Below are positions 32,736 through 40,256 of a stretch of DNA of 45,625 bases, piece after piece. Every line of letters starts with the position of its first letter. The first letter of the stretch is position 1. Under the pieces are notes generated by a model, which saw only the letters and a program-made list of their open reading frames with translations, was not told where the DNA came from and did no database searches. The translations under genes and the position numbers were made by a program. The DNA is from a virus: the IMG/VR virus record IMGVR_UViG_3300031999_000047, positions 1 to 45,625 of that record. One strand, 5' to 3'.

Positions 32736-33701
32736 ATGGGGACTAAGGCCATTTTCATTGCGTCTACAGACAATTACTTGCCATATCTCCACGTTCTTCT
32801 GAACAGCATCGAGAAGCGGTGCGAGAATCCGAAGGATTTGGATGTCTACATCCTGCACCACGAATTCCCGGTGAAGTATTTCGACTTCACTCATCTCTTC
32901 TCGTTCAACGTTATCCCTATCAGCGTTGACAGATCGAGTATCGAGTGTCCTATTGAGACGAAACGCATTGAGTTTATCAAGCGCGCCCGCTTCTCCTACA
33001 TCATCGAGTACGCCATGAAGTACGATTCGGTGTGCCTGCTCGATGCCGACATGTTCATCGTATCCCCGCAATTCTTCGATCTCTTTGAGTTGGTACGCGG
33101 TAAGCGCTTTATGGTAGGGTGCAACGAGCGCTTCAAGTGGCAGATCGGCCCGAACTTCACAGCCAACGGCGAGCCACTTTTCACTGAGCCAACCAAGCTT
33201 TACAATATGCACTGCTCAGTGCCGATCATCTTCGATATGCCTTCCTGGAAATACGTATTCGAATACTACAACCGGATTTGCTTCAACGGAAAGCAGGTTG
33301 ACAAAGAGGGTAACGTCAAGGGAATCGGTGATATTTTCTGCTGGAATATCGCGGTTCAGAAGCTCGCTCGCGCCTGCGATATGATCATCTTCCCCATGGA
33401 AGCAATGACCCAGGTCCATCAGACGAATCTTGCGCCGCAGACCTTCATGGTCGTCGAGAACGATTACTGGTTCACGAACGCCGGGGACCGCGTGTATTCG
33501 ATCCATGGCCGTGTCGCTCAGGACGGTTGGGCGGAGGGACACATGGAGCGATACTACCGGGATATGGGCGATAATGCGGCACCGGGACTCACCGCGAAAC
33601 TCGAAGGAAAAGTGCGTTGCGGACTCGAAGCGATAGTTGACGAATGGCACAGACTCGAATCCATGACCTTCCCGATTGGTGGAATGGTACAGAAGAAATA
33701 G
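32736..33701 (+). CDS. GT8-like glycosyltransferase
   Basis: The 321-residue protein has a GT-A fold with donor motif VCLLDADMFIV and a start typical of GT8-like enzymes (AIFIASTDNYLPYLHVLLNS). A C-terminal YSIHGRVAQDGWAEGH segment supplies a likely metal-binding His. It would transfer a sugar from a nucleotide donor. It closes the main glyco-block before the fibre-like gene, with ATG 32736 just after the previous stop and GGAAAGTGACCC in front. Confidence 0.75.
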   Translation: MGTKAIFIASTDNYLPYLHVLLNSIEKRCENPKDLDVYILHHEFPVKYFDFTHLFSFNVIPISVDRSSIECPIETKRIEFIKRARFSYIIEYAMKYDSVCLLDADMFIVSPQFFDLFELVRGKRFMVGCNERFKWQIGPNFTANGEPLFTEPTKLYNMHCSVPIIFDMPSWKYVFEYYNRICFNGKQVDKEGNVKGIGDIFCWNIAVQKLARACDMIIFPMEAMTQVHQTNLAPQTFMVVENDYWFTNAGDRVYSIHGRVAQDGWAEGHMERYYRDMGDNAAPGLTAKLEGKVRCGLEAIVDEWHRLESMTFPIGGMVQKK

Positions 33702-33712
33702 GAGGATGCATC

Positions 33713-35365
33713 ATGGCAACTCAGAATGTCCATATTACGCAGATCAACGACACCTGGGCAAACATCCTCGCGGGGCTCGACGACGGGCAATCCGCGCAGA
33801 TGACCGACCAGACAAAGGCGCATGTTCATCGCATCGGGGCGAATCGCTACTGGACGGCGATGTCTCGCTATTGGAACGGGTCGGCGTTTGTCTACTGCGA
33901 TGAGGTTTTCAACAATATCACAGCGAATGCCGAAATAACCGCCGCCACAGCCGGAATCGGAATGACTCGCGCAACCGCAACGCTTGACATACTGGCGAAC
34001 ACGTCGCACTACAACTTGCACCTCCAGGAAAACAGCGGCGGAGAGGCGTGGCAAATTGGGGTGAACGCGACAGGAGATTTGGTCTACTATAACAGCGAAT
34101 CTGCGGCGCACTATATGCTCGATGATGGTTCTTTTGGTTTCGGAGTATCTCCATCCTATTTCGTTCATGCGAGGTGTGATAGGAATGCATCAACGAGATT
34201 CTACATTGAAAACATGACCGCAGGATCATCTTCCTATGCCGGAGTTTCCATCCACTCTGATGCCGGGGAAATGACGCTCATCCAAGGGTCTTCGCTCAGA
34301 CGGACTACCTACGGCGGACTGTCCGGTGGTGCAGGCACAGAGGGTATTGGAATACTGCTCGGGATGAATGCCTATGGAATGCTGATTGATAACTACAGCA
34401 ACACCCCGATGTATTTCGCAACCAACAATATCGTGCGCGTAACGATACCCGCAGCGGGTGGCCTCAACATTGCCGCACTCCCGGCGGGCACCGACAACTC
34501 GGTGGTGTGCTACGATTCGAGTGGGAATCTGGTGACAGACGAGATTGATTCGCGGGTGTGGGGATCGACATTATTAGACGCGATGGCCGATCACGGGGTA
34601 ACAGTTGGCACGATACCAAAAGCCTCCGGGGCGAAGACGTGGGCCAATTCGCAGATTATAGAGAATGCCACTGGTATCGGCTTCGGCGTTTCCCCGTCTT
34701 ACTTCGTGCATGCGTCGAAAGATCAAAACAACGCCACATCCTTAACAATATCAAATGTGAATAACCACGTCTCCGCGTATAGTGCAATTACTGCGTTGAG
34801 CGATAGCATTAATCAGATAACATTGGTAGCCAATTCGACGCTTTGCACTGAATATAGCAATCACTGCGGTGGGCTTGCTTCTACAGGGAAATCTCTTATT
34901 TATTTGAGGAACATCACCGGCGCTGTCATCGACAACCACTCCAATACCCCTCTCTACCTCGCCACGAACAACGTGGTGCGGATGACAATCCCCGCCGCTG
35001 GCGGCCTCAACATCGCCGCACTCCCGGCAGGCACAGACAACAGCGTAGTATGCCATGACAGCAGCGGCAATTTAGTGACGGATGAGATTGATTCACGTGT
35101 ATGGGGCGCGAACCTCGTTGATCAAGGTGGGACAGGCCTCACGGCCTCAACTTTGCCTATGGCGTCAGGGGCAGGCGGGAAAACCCTTGCGGATTCTCTC
35201 TACAGGCAATATTCCACCGACGCGATTGTTGACGCTCCGCTATACGCGGAAACGACTAAGCGGGTTGCGTGTGGTGGTGGAACAACAGGTGCACCAGGTG
35301 CTGCGGGCATAGCAGTTACCCTTGAGATTGCTGGTGTCACAAGGACGGTCCTATGCGTGTCGTGA
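33713..35365 (+). CDS. Fibre-like protein with two tandem 182-residue repeats
   Basis: The 550-residue product has a Gly/Ser/Thr/Asn-rich composition typical of trimeric tail fibres. A unit of about 182 residues occurs twice. GFGVSPSYFVHA recurs near 141 and 323, and a nearly identical block (VTIPAAGGLNIAALPAGTDN then SSGNLVTDEIDSRVWG) near 240-285 and 420-465. The similarity extends to the DNA, so the duplication is recent or kept by conversion. Its place inside the glyco-block suggests either a receptor-binding fibre or a glycan-carrying appendage. GGAGGATGC precedes ATG 33713. Confidence 0.68.
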   Translation: MATQNVHITQINDTWANILAGLDDGQSAQMTDQTKAHVHRIGANRYWTAMSRYWNGSAFVYCDEVFNNITANAEITAATAGIGMTRATATLDILANTSHYNLHLQENSGGEAWQIGVNATGDLVYYNSESAAHYMLDDGSFGFGVSPSYFVHARCDRNASTRFYIENMTAGSSSYAGVSIHSDAGEMTLIQGSSLRRTTYGGLSGGAGTEGIGILLGMNAYGMLIDNYSNTPMYFATNNIVRVTIPAAGGLNIAALPAGTDNSVVCYDSSGNLVTDEIDSRVWGSTLLDAMADHGVTVGTIPKASGAKTWANSQIIENATGIGFGVSPSYFVHASKDQNNATSLTISNVNNHVSAYSAITALSDSINQITLVANSTLCTEYSNHCGGLASTGKSLIYLRNITGAVIDNHSNTPLYLATNNVVRMTIPAAGGLNIAALPAGTDNSVVCHDSSGNLVTDEIDSRVWGANLVDQGGTGLTASTLPMASGAGGKTLADSLYRQYSTDAIVDAPLYAETTKRVACGGGTTGAPGAAGIAVTLEIAGVTRTVLCVS

Positions 35366-36033
35366 AGATCATCATCTCCTGTTGGCCGACATTCGCGCAA
35401 AGCGCGACGGAAGGGCTGCGCGAATCATTGCGTGTATTTGCCGGTACCCGATGTCTTGAGGTGCTGGACACGCACGATGGAATGGGCAAAGTTCCGTGTT
35501 ATGGGTTTGAGCACAAAGATGTGCGCTTTATCATTGTTCCATCGTCGCATTGCTATCTGTCCACAAGCAAAAATCAGGGAGTGAATAATTTCTCGGGGTG
35601 CGAGCGGAAGACACAACCGATTACTGACTGTGAGGCCGTAATTTTTGTTGATTCCGACCACTCTTTCACCCCTGAAAATATTGAGGCACTCGTAAACTCT
35701 CCATACGATATCACAGGTGCTGCATATCGGTATAGGCAAGGGCCTACAGATTGTTTTGTTGCGGGCACAATGCGCGACGACGGATATCTCACTGCCCGAT
35801 TGCTGGCTATCGAGACAGGTGTTCATCGCGTTGATTGGGTGGGCGGCGGATTTATTGCGGTAAAATCAACCGTATTTGAACAGCTAGAATATCCGTGGTT
35901 TCGGCGCGGCGTAATCGATAACGGCGCTACAGCGGTCGAACTTGGCGAGGACATTGGCTTCTGTTTGCAGGCGAAACGCGCTGGAATACCGGTTTGGGTA
36001 GATTGCGATTGCCAAGTTGGACACGGACAATAA
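35353..36033 (+). CDS. Glycosyltransferase (GT-A, GT2-like)
   Basis: The 226-residue product has an N-terminal strand (VVKIIISCWPTFAQSATEGL), donor motif VIFVDSDHSFTPENIEAL and a catalytic-loop-like GEDIGFCLQAKRAGIPVWVD ending in HGQ. This layout is frequent in phage-encoded glycosyltransferases. Its start overlaps the fibre-like gene by 13 bases, so the two are co-translated. Because it follows the fibre directly, that protein is one plausible acceptor. Confidence 0.75.
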   Translation: MRVVKIIISCWPTFAQSATEGLRESLRVFAGTRCLEVLDTHDGMGKVPCYGFEHKDVRFIIVPSSHCYLSTSKNQGVNNFSGCERKTQPITDCEAVIFVDSDHSFTPENIEALVNSPYDITGAAYRYRQGPTDCFVAGTMRDDGYLTARLLAIETGVHRVDWVGGGFIAVKSTVFEQLEYPWFRRGVIDNGATAVELGEDIGFCLQAKRAGIPVWVDCDCQVGHGQ

Positions 36034-36057
36034 ACCAAAACCATGAGGAGGGGATGT

Positions 36058-36429
36058 ATGTCAGTGAAGTTCACGAATGCGGAGCTTGTCGGGATGCCGT
36101 TCGGACGCGCACTCGGTATGCTGTCGGGAAAGCCGTTGCCCCCCAAGCTCGCGTGGACTGTCGTGGATGTGATCGAATTTGTCAATGCGCGATGCAAGCA
36201 ATATTCGAAGATCCAAAAAGAAATCGCCGAGCGAAACAAAATCAAAGACGGCACGGCCATTGATTCCCTACCGGAGCCCCTGCGCAAGGAGTTCGAGGAA
36301 CTTGATGCGCTGGAATGCGAGATTCCGATTGAGCCGATTACCCTGCCCGAGAAAGACGCCGCGGGCCGGGAGATATGGTATGAGCCGATGATTTTTGTGG
36401 TGTTGCAAAAAATCATCAAGCACCAGTAG
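36058..36429 (+). CDS. Unknown protein, last gene of the late block (123 aa)
   Basis: ATG 36058 has AGGAGGGG at 36046-36053. The product (MSVKFTNAELVGMPFGRALG onward) is soluble, with a helical middle (CKQYSKIQKEIAERNKIKDG) and an acidic C-terminus (LDALECEIPIEPITLPEKDA). No domain is recognised. It ends at the convergent point with the only likely minus-strand gene. Confidence 0.6.
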   Translation: MSVKFTNAELVGMPFGRALGMLSGKPLPPKLAWTVVDVIEFVNARCKQYSKIQKEIAERNKIKDGTAIDSLPEPLRKEFEELDALECEIPIEPITLPEKDAAGREIWYEPMIFVVLQKIIKHQ

Positions 36430-36689
36430 ACCCCGTCTGCTTGCGGTAGATCACAAACGGCAGCAGCAACACCAGCACAAGGGCGAGCAACACTCGCCCT
36501 ATCACATCCTTTGTGGCCTTCCACGCCCCGGCGTTCCGTCTCATCCTGCAACCACGCGGACATGAGCCGCGCCGGCCGCGTGTCGAGGAACATCAACGCC
36601 ATGTAGATGCCCTGCCCCGTGTACGCCCAGCCTCGCTCTTCGGTCCAGCCCGGAACCCAATGAAACGCCGACCACTCCATCGCCGTCAT
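36416..36689 (-). pseudogene. Minus-strand small membrane protein gene, apparently frameshifted
   Basis: On the minus strand, ATG at 36689 opens MTAMEWSAFHWVPGWTEERG and continues protein-like to WLQDETERR. The membrane helix that should follow (VIGRVLLALVLVLLLPFVIY, then RKQTGSTGA and a stop at 36416) is in another frame, which also has its own ATG at 36544 (42 aa). One indel near 36535 would fuse them. No plus-strand gene covers 36430-36690, which supports a real minus gene. The first frame runs on antisense to the upstream gene, which is surely not coding. No Shine-Dalgarno is evident. Confidence 0.4.
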
Positions 36690-36759
36690 GTAAAAGCGGT
36701 GGAAGTCAGCTCTTCAGACAAACATGCATGCAAGTGCCCGGCAGATGACAGTCAATTGC

Positions 36760-36813
36760 CTGACATTGAAATTTCGCAGAAAACGCCACTTTCTGACATG
36801 ACGCGGCAGAAAA
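36760..36813 (+). repeat. Pair of direct repeats upstream of the early promoter, candidate operator
   Basis: CTGACAT, a spacer and GCAGAAAA occur twice, at 36760-36783 and 36793-36813, with spacers of 9 and 6 bases. They end seven bases before the -35 box of the strong promoter at 36820. Phased protein binding could regulate it. No matching regulator is identified. Confidence 0.45.
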
Positions 36814-36819
36814 TTCCTC

Positions 36820-36848
36820 TTGACACGGGCCTGCAAACGCATTATATT
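36820..36848 (+). promoter_or_regulatory. Sigma70-type promoter for the replication operon
   Basis: A perfect TTGACA (36820-36825) is separated by 17 bases from TATATT (36843-36848). Transcription would begin near 36855 and run through a leader with an intrinsic terminator into the replication genes at 36973 onward. Confidence 0.85.
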
Positions 36849-36907
36849 CAGTCATGCCCCGCAAGGTTTCCACGATTTTGACTATCTAACGCCCCTGCGA
36901 ATCAACG

Positions 36908-36958
36908 CCTCGGGGTGCGCTTTCCTTTTGCGGGGCTGGCGCATCCGAGGGGCTTTTT
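36908..36958 (+). terminator. Leader terminator / attenuator upstream of the replication genes
   Basis: GCCTCGG and GTGCGC (36908-36920) pair with GCGCAT and CCGAGG (36939-36951), then GGCTTTTT follows. It lies about 55-100 bases after the predicted start of transcription and just before the first gene. It looks like an attenuator or antitermination target, not the end of an operon. Confidence 0.6.
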
Positions 36959-36972
36959 CTGACTGGCGGACC

Positions 36973-37695
36973 GTGTCTAAAACGCCATACTTCCCGATGT
37001 ACGTCCGTAACTGGCTTTGCTCAAGAACCGTGTTCTCAATGAGTGGGGATGCGGTGAAGGCATACGTCTATCTACTTTGCGAGGCATGGCTTCAGGAGCC
37101 ACGGGCAACACTACCCAATGACGACGCGGAACTAGCTTCGATTGCTCGTCTGTCGATTGAGGAATGGATGAACATAAAAACCAGTGTCATTCGTTCGTTC
37201 AAAATAGGTGAATGTGAGGAGCATTTAGGGCGATTGTATAACGAACTGCAATTAGAGGTGTCTCGTAAGTTCGAAAAAAATCAACGTCTTAACAACAAAA
37301 ACGCGAGACGAACGCGAAATAAACGCGATACGAACGCGAAACGTTCACGTGACATAGCAAATGCAAATGCAATTGTATCTTCTGAATTGCTTGTATCTGA
37401 ATTGAATGAAAAGCAATTAAGAAAGAGTAAGCTAGAGCAAGTACCGCCGACCATGGAAGACTTGACTGCATACTGCGCTGAACGGTACGGACAGGGACAC
37501 CCCAAGGTGAGCGCCAAGGCGTTCTTCGACCACTACGAATCCAATGGATGGTTGGTTGGTAAGAGCAAAATGAAATCTTGGCATGCCTCGGTGCGAACCT
37601 GGGAGCACAACGCCGGGGAATACGCACGAGCCCCTGCAAAACCATCGTCCTTATCAGTAACCCCAGAACAACTCAATATACCCAAGGAATGGTGA
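36973..37695 (+). CDS. DUF1376-like replication initiator
   Basis: The 240-residue product begins MSKTPYFPMYVRNWLCSRTV, the start of DUF1376-type phage replication proteins, with the helical body AYVYLLCEAWLQEPRATLPN. A basic Asn/Arg/Lys linker (about 105-140) follows. The C-terminal AKAFFDHYESNGWLVGKSKM and WHASVRTWEHNA pattern is seen in replisome organisers that load helicase. The next gene is a DnaB-like helicase. The linker DNA is AT-rich and repetitive (AACGCGA), which could serve as an origin within the gene, a known habit of phage initiators. GTG 36973 is the best start. Confidence 0.72.
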   Translation: MSKTPYFPMYVRNWLCSRTVFSMSGDAVKAYVYLLCEAWLQEPRATLPNDDAELASIARLSIEEWMNIKTSVIRSFKIGECEEHLGRLYNELQLEVSRKFEKNQRLNNKNARRTRNKRDTNAKRSRDIANANAIVSSELLVSELNEKQLRKSKLEQVPPTMEDLTAYCAERYGQGHPKVSAKAFFDHYESNGWLVGKSKMKSWHASVRTWEHNAGEYARAPAKPSSLSVTPEQLNIPKEW

Positions 37696-37698
37696 TTC

Positions 37699-39045
37699 AT
37701 GCAGAGATTTTTGGACCTCGCGAGCAGCCGCGACGAAACCGCCGAAAGACGAGCACTGTCTGGGATCCTCGCGCAACGTTCCATCCCAGCCGGGTTCGTG
37801 CCGGAAATGTGCGTCGGAGATAACCGAATCCTCGCGCAGGCGCTCGTTGTCCAGTGGACAGAGCACCACGAAATCAACCCAGACTCCATACCGAGTGTAC
37901 TACTCGACACACTCATAGGTTGCCTACAGTTGTCCCCGGACTGCGGGGAAATAGCGCTGGCCGACCTGCGGGCACACTCCGCACGCCGCGCCATTGGTAA
38001 CGCGATGGTGCATGCCAATACGAGCGTCGATCCTCTCATCATTGCACGGACGATTCAAGACCAGATGGCGAACGTGATTCTGGGGGCCAGCATCGACGAG
38101 GAATATGACCACCACCGCGAGGTAATACGACTCCTGCAAGTCCTGGAGGCCGCGTCACTGTCGGGGAGGGAAATCGCCGGAACCGGGATCGGACTTCCCG
38201 ATTTTGATTCGGTATTGGGAGGTTTCGAGCGAGACAAATTCTACCTCTTAGGGGCGCTCAAGAAGACGGGAAAAAGCCGGTTCATGATCCACTGCGCGGC
38301 GATGCTATCCCAAGCGGATCACGGCGTACTCATTGACTCGCTGGAGATGAACCGCATTCAGTTGTTATCGTGCGGTCTCGGATGGTGCGCGGATCTGAAC
38401 ACGAGTCTCATGGCAACAGCGATGCCGAAGCGGGAATACTCGAAGATGGCCATTGGTATGGGTCCGCTCGATGCCATGCACTGGCACATCTGCCGGGATC
38501 GCACCGTGCCCGAACTGCGCGCGCGGATACATCAAGCCAGATCGAAAGGTTCTGTCGATTTTGTCTTCGTTGATTTTCTCCAGCGCATGCGATCTACTCG
38601 GGCAAAGGCCGGTGATCGGGTGCGCGAAGTTGAAGAGGTTTCAATGGACTTGGCCGACTTGTCGCGGGAGATGAGGGTGGGGGTGATTGCCTTGTGTCAA
38701 TTATCGGGAGAAGCTGAGAAATTAGACGATGACGAGATACCCAACATGCAGTACATCAAGGAAAGCCAGGCTGCCGCCGAGAACGCCGACACCATCATCA
38801 CCATGCACAACCCAAACCGAAAAAAAACTGAGTTTACAGGAGGCGAGTACCATGCCCAATCAATCATGTTCCGTATCGAACAGCGATACGGCCTATCGGG
38901 AAAAATTGTTAAGGCACTTGGCGATCTTAGAACCTGTAGATTTACCCCTGATGCGGACAACGCTGGAGAAGGTACTGATGGATTTTCAGAACCCGGAACT
39001 ACTCCACGAGCGCAAGGAGATGTCCGCCGACCTTATATTGATTGA
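37699..39045 (+). CDS. DnaB-like replicative helicase
   Basis: The 448-residue product has an N-terminal helical domain (1-150) and a RecA-like ATPase domain with P-loop GALKKTGKS (185-193) and Walker B VDFVFVDFLQ (286-295). ALCQLSGEAEK then supplies the later motif. It should unwind DNA as a hexamer at the phage fork. It is coupled to the initiator three bases upstream, with AAGGAATGG before ATG 37699. Its last 65 codons overlap another gene in a different frame. Confidence 0.88.
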   Translation: MQRFLDLASSRDETAERRALSGILAQRSIPAGFVPEMCVGDNRILAQALVVQWTEHHEINPDSIPSVLLDTLIGCLQLSPDCGEIALADLRAHSARRAIGNAMVHANTSVDPLIIARTIQDQMANVILGASIDEEYDHHREVIRLLQVLEAASLSGREIAGTGIGLPDFDSVLGGFERDKFYLLGALKKTGKSRFMIHCAAMLSQADHGVLIDSLEMNRIQLLSCGLGWCADLNTSLMATAMPKREYSKMAIGMGPLDAMHWHICRDRTVPELRARIHQARSKGSVDFVFVDFLQRMRSTRAKAGDRVREVEEVSMDLADLSREMRVGVIALCQLSGEAEKLDDDEIPNMQYIKESQAAAENADTIITMHNPNRKKTEFTGGEYHAQSIMFRIEQRYGLSGKIVKALGDLRTCRFTPDADNAGEGTDGFSEPGTTPRAQGDVRRPYID

Positions 39046-39118
39046 GAAAGATTTACAAACGCTATCTGATCTGAAGATCGCCCGGGAAAGGCAAAAGAAA
39101 TATGAGTCAGCACAATGA
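38852..39118 (+). CDS. Small helical protein overlapping the helicase end (88 aa)
   Basis: ATG 38852 has AGGAGG at 38838-38843, placed within the helicase gene. The first 194 bases overlap the helicase in another frame and the rest extends beyond it. The product is a compact, charged, all-helical protein (REKLLRHLAILEPVDLPLMR, LILIEKDLQTLSDLKIARER), likely a coiled-coil or helicase-interacting factor. The strong ribosome-binding site and extension past the helicase stop argue for a real gene. No family is recognised. Confidence 0.65.
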   Translation: MPNQSCSVSNSDTAYREKLLRHLAILEPVDLPLMRTTLEKVLMDFQNPELLHERKEMSADLILIEKDLQTLSDLKIARERQKKYESAQ

Positions 39119-39263
39119 CAAAAAATTTTGGCGCGACTACGAGGCGAAGAAGGCGGAGTTGCGCCGGTACAATCTGACGCCGGTGCAGTACGAGGAGCAG
39201 GTGCAGGCATGGCTTGACGCTCAGCGCGCGATGGCCCGATCCCGCCGCGCACAAGCGCATTGA
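39102..39263 (+). CDS. Small basic helical protein (53 aa)
   Basis: ATG 39102 overlaps the end of the previous gene and has GGAAAGGCAAAAG in front. The product (MSQHNDKKFWRDYEAKKAEL, later AWLDAQRAMARSRRAQAH) is a highly charged, probably single-helix protein. No function is recognised. It belongs to a row of very small genes after the helicase. Confidence 0.55.
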   Translation: MSQHNDKKFWRDYEAKKAELRRYNLTPVQYEEQVQAWLDAQRAMARSRRAQAH

Positions 39264-39322
39264 CAAATACAAAGAGGATAAAGACAGCGAGTGGTGGGGA
39301 TAATTATGAGGAGAATTAAAAC

Positions 39323-39466
39323 ATGATACCACGAGAAAAAATATTACCCACTGTGCTGATGATTATAGACGTGTGCGCCGCAATAGGCTATGTGCCTACA
39401 GGAGATTGGCGCAAGGTCGCATACTGGCTTGCGGCTGGTTTGCTCACATGCGTAGTAACATGGTGA
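39323..39466 (+). CDS. Small membrane protein (47 aa)
   Basis: ATG 39323 follows GAGGAGAATTAAAAC. The product has two hydrophobic segments, ILPTVLMIIDVCAAIGYV and VAYWLAAGLLTCVVTW, joined by PTGDWRK, so it is likely a two-helix membrane protein. The last codons overlap the ribosome-binding site of the next gene. The role is unknown. Confidence 0.55.
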   Translation: MIPREKILPTVLMIIDVCAAIGYVPTGDWRKVAYWLAAGLLTCVVTW

Positions 39467-39474
39467 GGAAAAAA

Positions 39475-39750
39475 ATGAGTGAATATCTGGCTTATCTTGA
39501 ATCAAAACTACAGCGCGGAGCAGACGCAAGATTTGATCCGATGTGGATTCCTGATTTTCTTTTCGACTTTCAAAAATCTCTTGTCACATGGTCGCTACAA
39601 AAAGGCCGATGCGCACTGTTTGAGGATTGCGGTCTCGGCAAGACCCCGCAGCAGTTAGTGTGGGCTGAAAACATAGCGCGCAAGAGTGTGGTGCATAGGG
39701 CGCACGACGCGATTGACAAAATAATACTTGACAACAACCCGGCGAGTTAG
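39475..39750 (+). pseudogene. Truncated SNF2/DEAD-type helicase, N-terminal remnant (91 aa)
   Basis: The product begins MSEYLAYLESKLQRGADARF, continues PDFLFDFQKSLVTWSLQKGR, and reaches a Walker A segment DCGLGKT (51-57). It then departs after WAENIARKS and stops at residue 91. Phage SNF2-like helicases start the same way but run to 450-500 residues; the DEAH box and all later motifs are missing. A deletion probably joined the remnant to unrelated sequence that now carries the promoter of the next gene. It cannot be an active helicase. Confidence 0.65.
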
Positions 39751-39756
39751 TATATT
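39728..39756 (+). promoter_or_regulatory. Sigma70-type promoter with operator-like repeats
   Basis: TTGACA (39728-39733) and TATATT (39751-39756) are 17 bases apart. TTAGTAT occurs at 39747-39753 and 39758-39764, overlapping and following the -10 box, so a repressor bound there would block the promoter. The first gene downstream encodes a small ribbon-helix-helix-like protein, suggesting autoregulation. Confidence 0.8.
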
Positions 39757-39777
39757 AGTTAGTATGGAGGTGCGAAT

Positions 39778-39927
39778 ATGAAAGCCAAAGAGAAGACGTT
39801 CACCCTCAACCTGCGGCTCACCGAGCGCGAACGCGCCCGCAAAAAGCGTCTGGCGCGGTATACCACGTGGCGCACAGTGATCCTATCGGGACTGGCGACG
39901 ATGGAAAGCGAGAAGCGCTGTGACTGA
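39778..39927 (+). CDS. Ribbon-helix-helix-like DNA-binding protein (49 aa)
   Basis: ATG 39778 follows ATGGAGGTGCG. The product KTFTLNLRLTERERARKKRL followed by ARYTTWRTVILSGLATM has the Arc-type layout: a short strand, a helix, a turn and a second helix. Such dimers bind DNA through the strand. It lies immediately behind a strong promoter carrying TTAGTAT repeats, its probable own operator. It may control the recombination operon that follows. Confidence 0.6.
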   Translation: MKAKEKTFTLNLRLTERERARKKRLARYTTWRTVILSGLATMESEKRCD

Positions 39928-40111
39928 AATCGAGAGACACATGGTGATGCACGACATGATCCGTGAGGCCGCCGACCGTCACGGCGAGATCCGTCCTTGC
40001 GATGGCTTGGATTGGCCGGGGTGCTGTACTGAGGATTTCGGGCACATGCATCTGTGGTACAACGACGAGTACGGCAGTACGCATATCGTCAAGCGGCCAA
40101 TTCCCAATTGA
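39920..40111 (+). CDS. Small unknown protein (63 aa)
   Basis: GTG 39920 overlaps the end of the ribbon-helix-helix gene by eight bases, with AGAAGCGC as a poor ribosome-binding site, so translation is probably coupled. ATG 39941 is another possible start. The product is rich in His, Asp and Cys (MHDMIREAADRHGEIRPCDG, GCCTEDFGHMHLWYNDEYGS), which hints at metal binding. No family is recognised. Confidence 0.55.
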   Translation: MTEIERHMVMHDMIREAADRHGEIRPCDGLDWPGCCTEDFGHMHLWYNDEYGSTHIVKRPIPN

Positions 40112-40121
40112 GGAGGGAAAT

Positions 40122-40256
40122 GTGCTCAAATACTGGCGCTGGAACGACCTCGACATGCTCATCATCACGGTGGTTTTTTCACTTGCCGGTGCCGCCGTCG
40201 CAGCTATCGCCCTTTGGCCGGAGGTGCAAAAATGGCTGATCGCACACGCACACTGA
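40122..40256 (+). CDS. Single-helix membrane protein (44 aa)
   Basis: GTG 40122 has GGAGGG directly upstream. The product is MLKYWRWNDLDMLIITVVFS followed by LAGAAVAAIALWPEVQKWL, one membrane-spanning helix with a short basic N-terminus. The next gene starts inside it. The role is unknown. Confidence 0.5.
   Translation: MLKYWRWNDLDMLIITVVFSLAGAAVAAIALWPEVQKWLIAHAH

Noticed and set aside
36513-36881. Plus-strand 122-codon ORF across the late-early boundary
   Set aside because: It crosses the promoter and repeats, lacks a ribosome-binding site, and opposes the more protein-like minus-strand frame.
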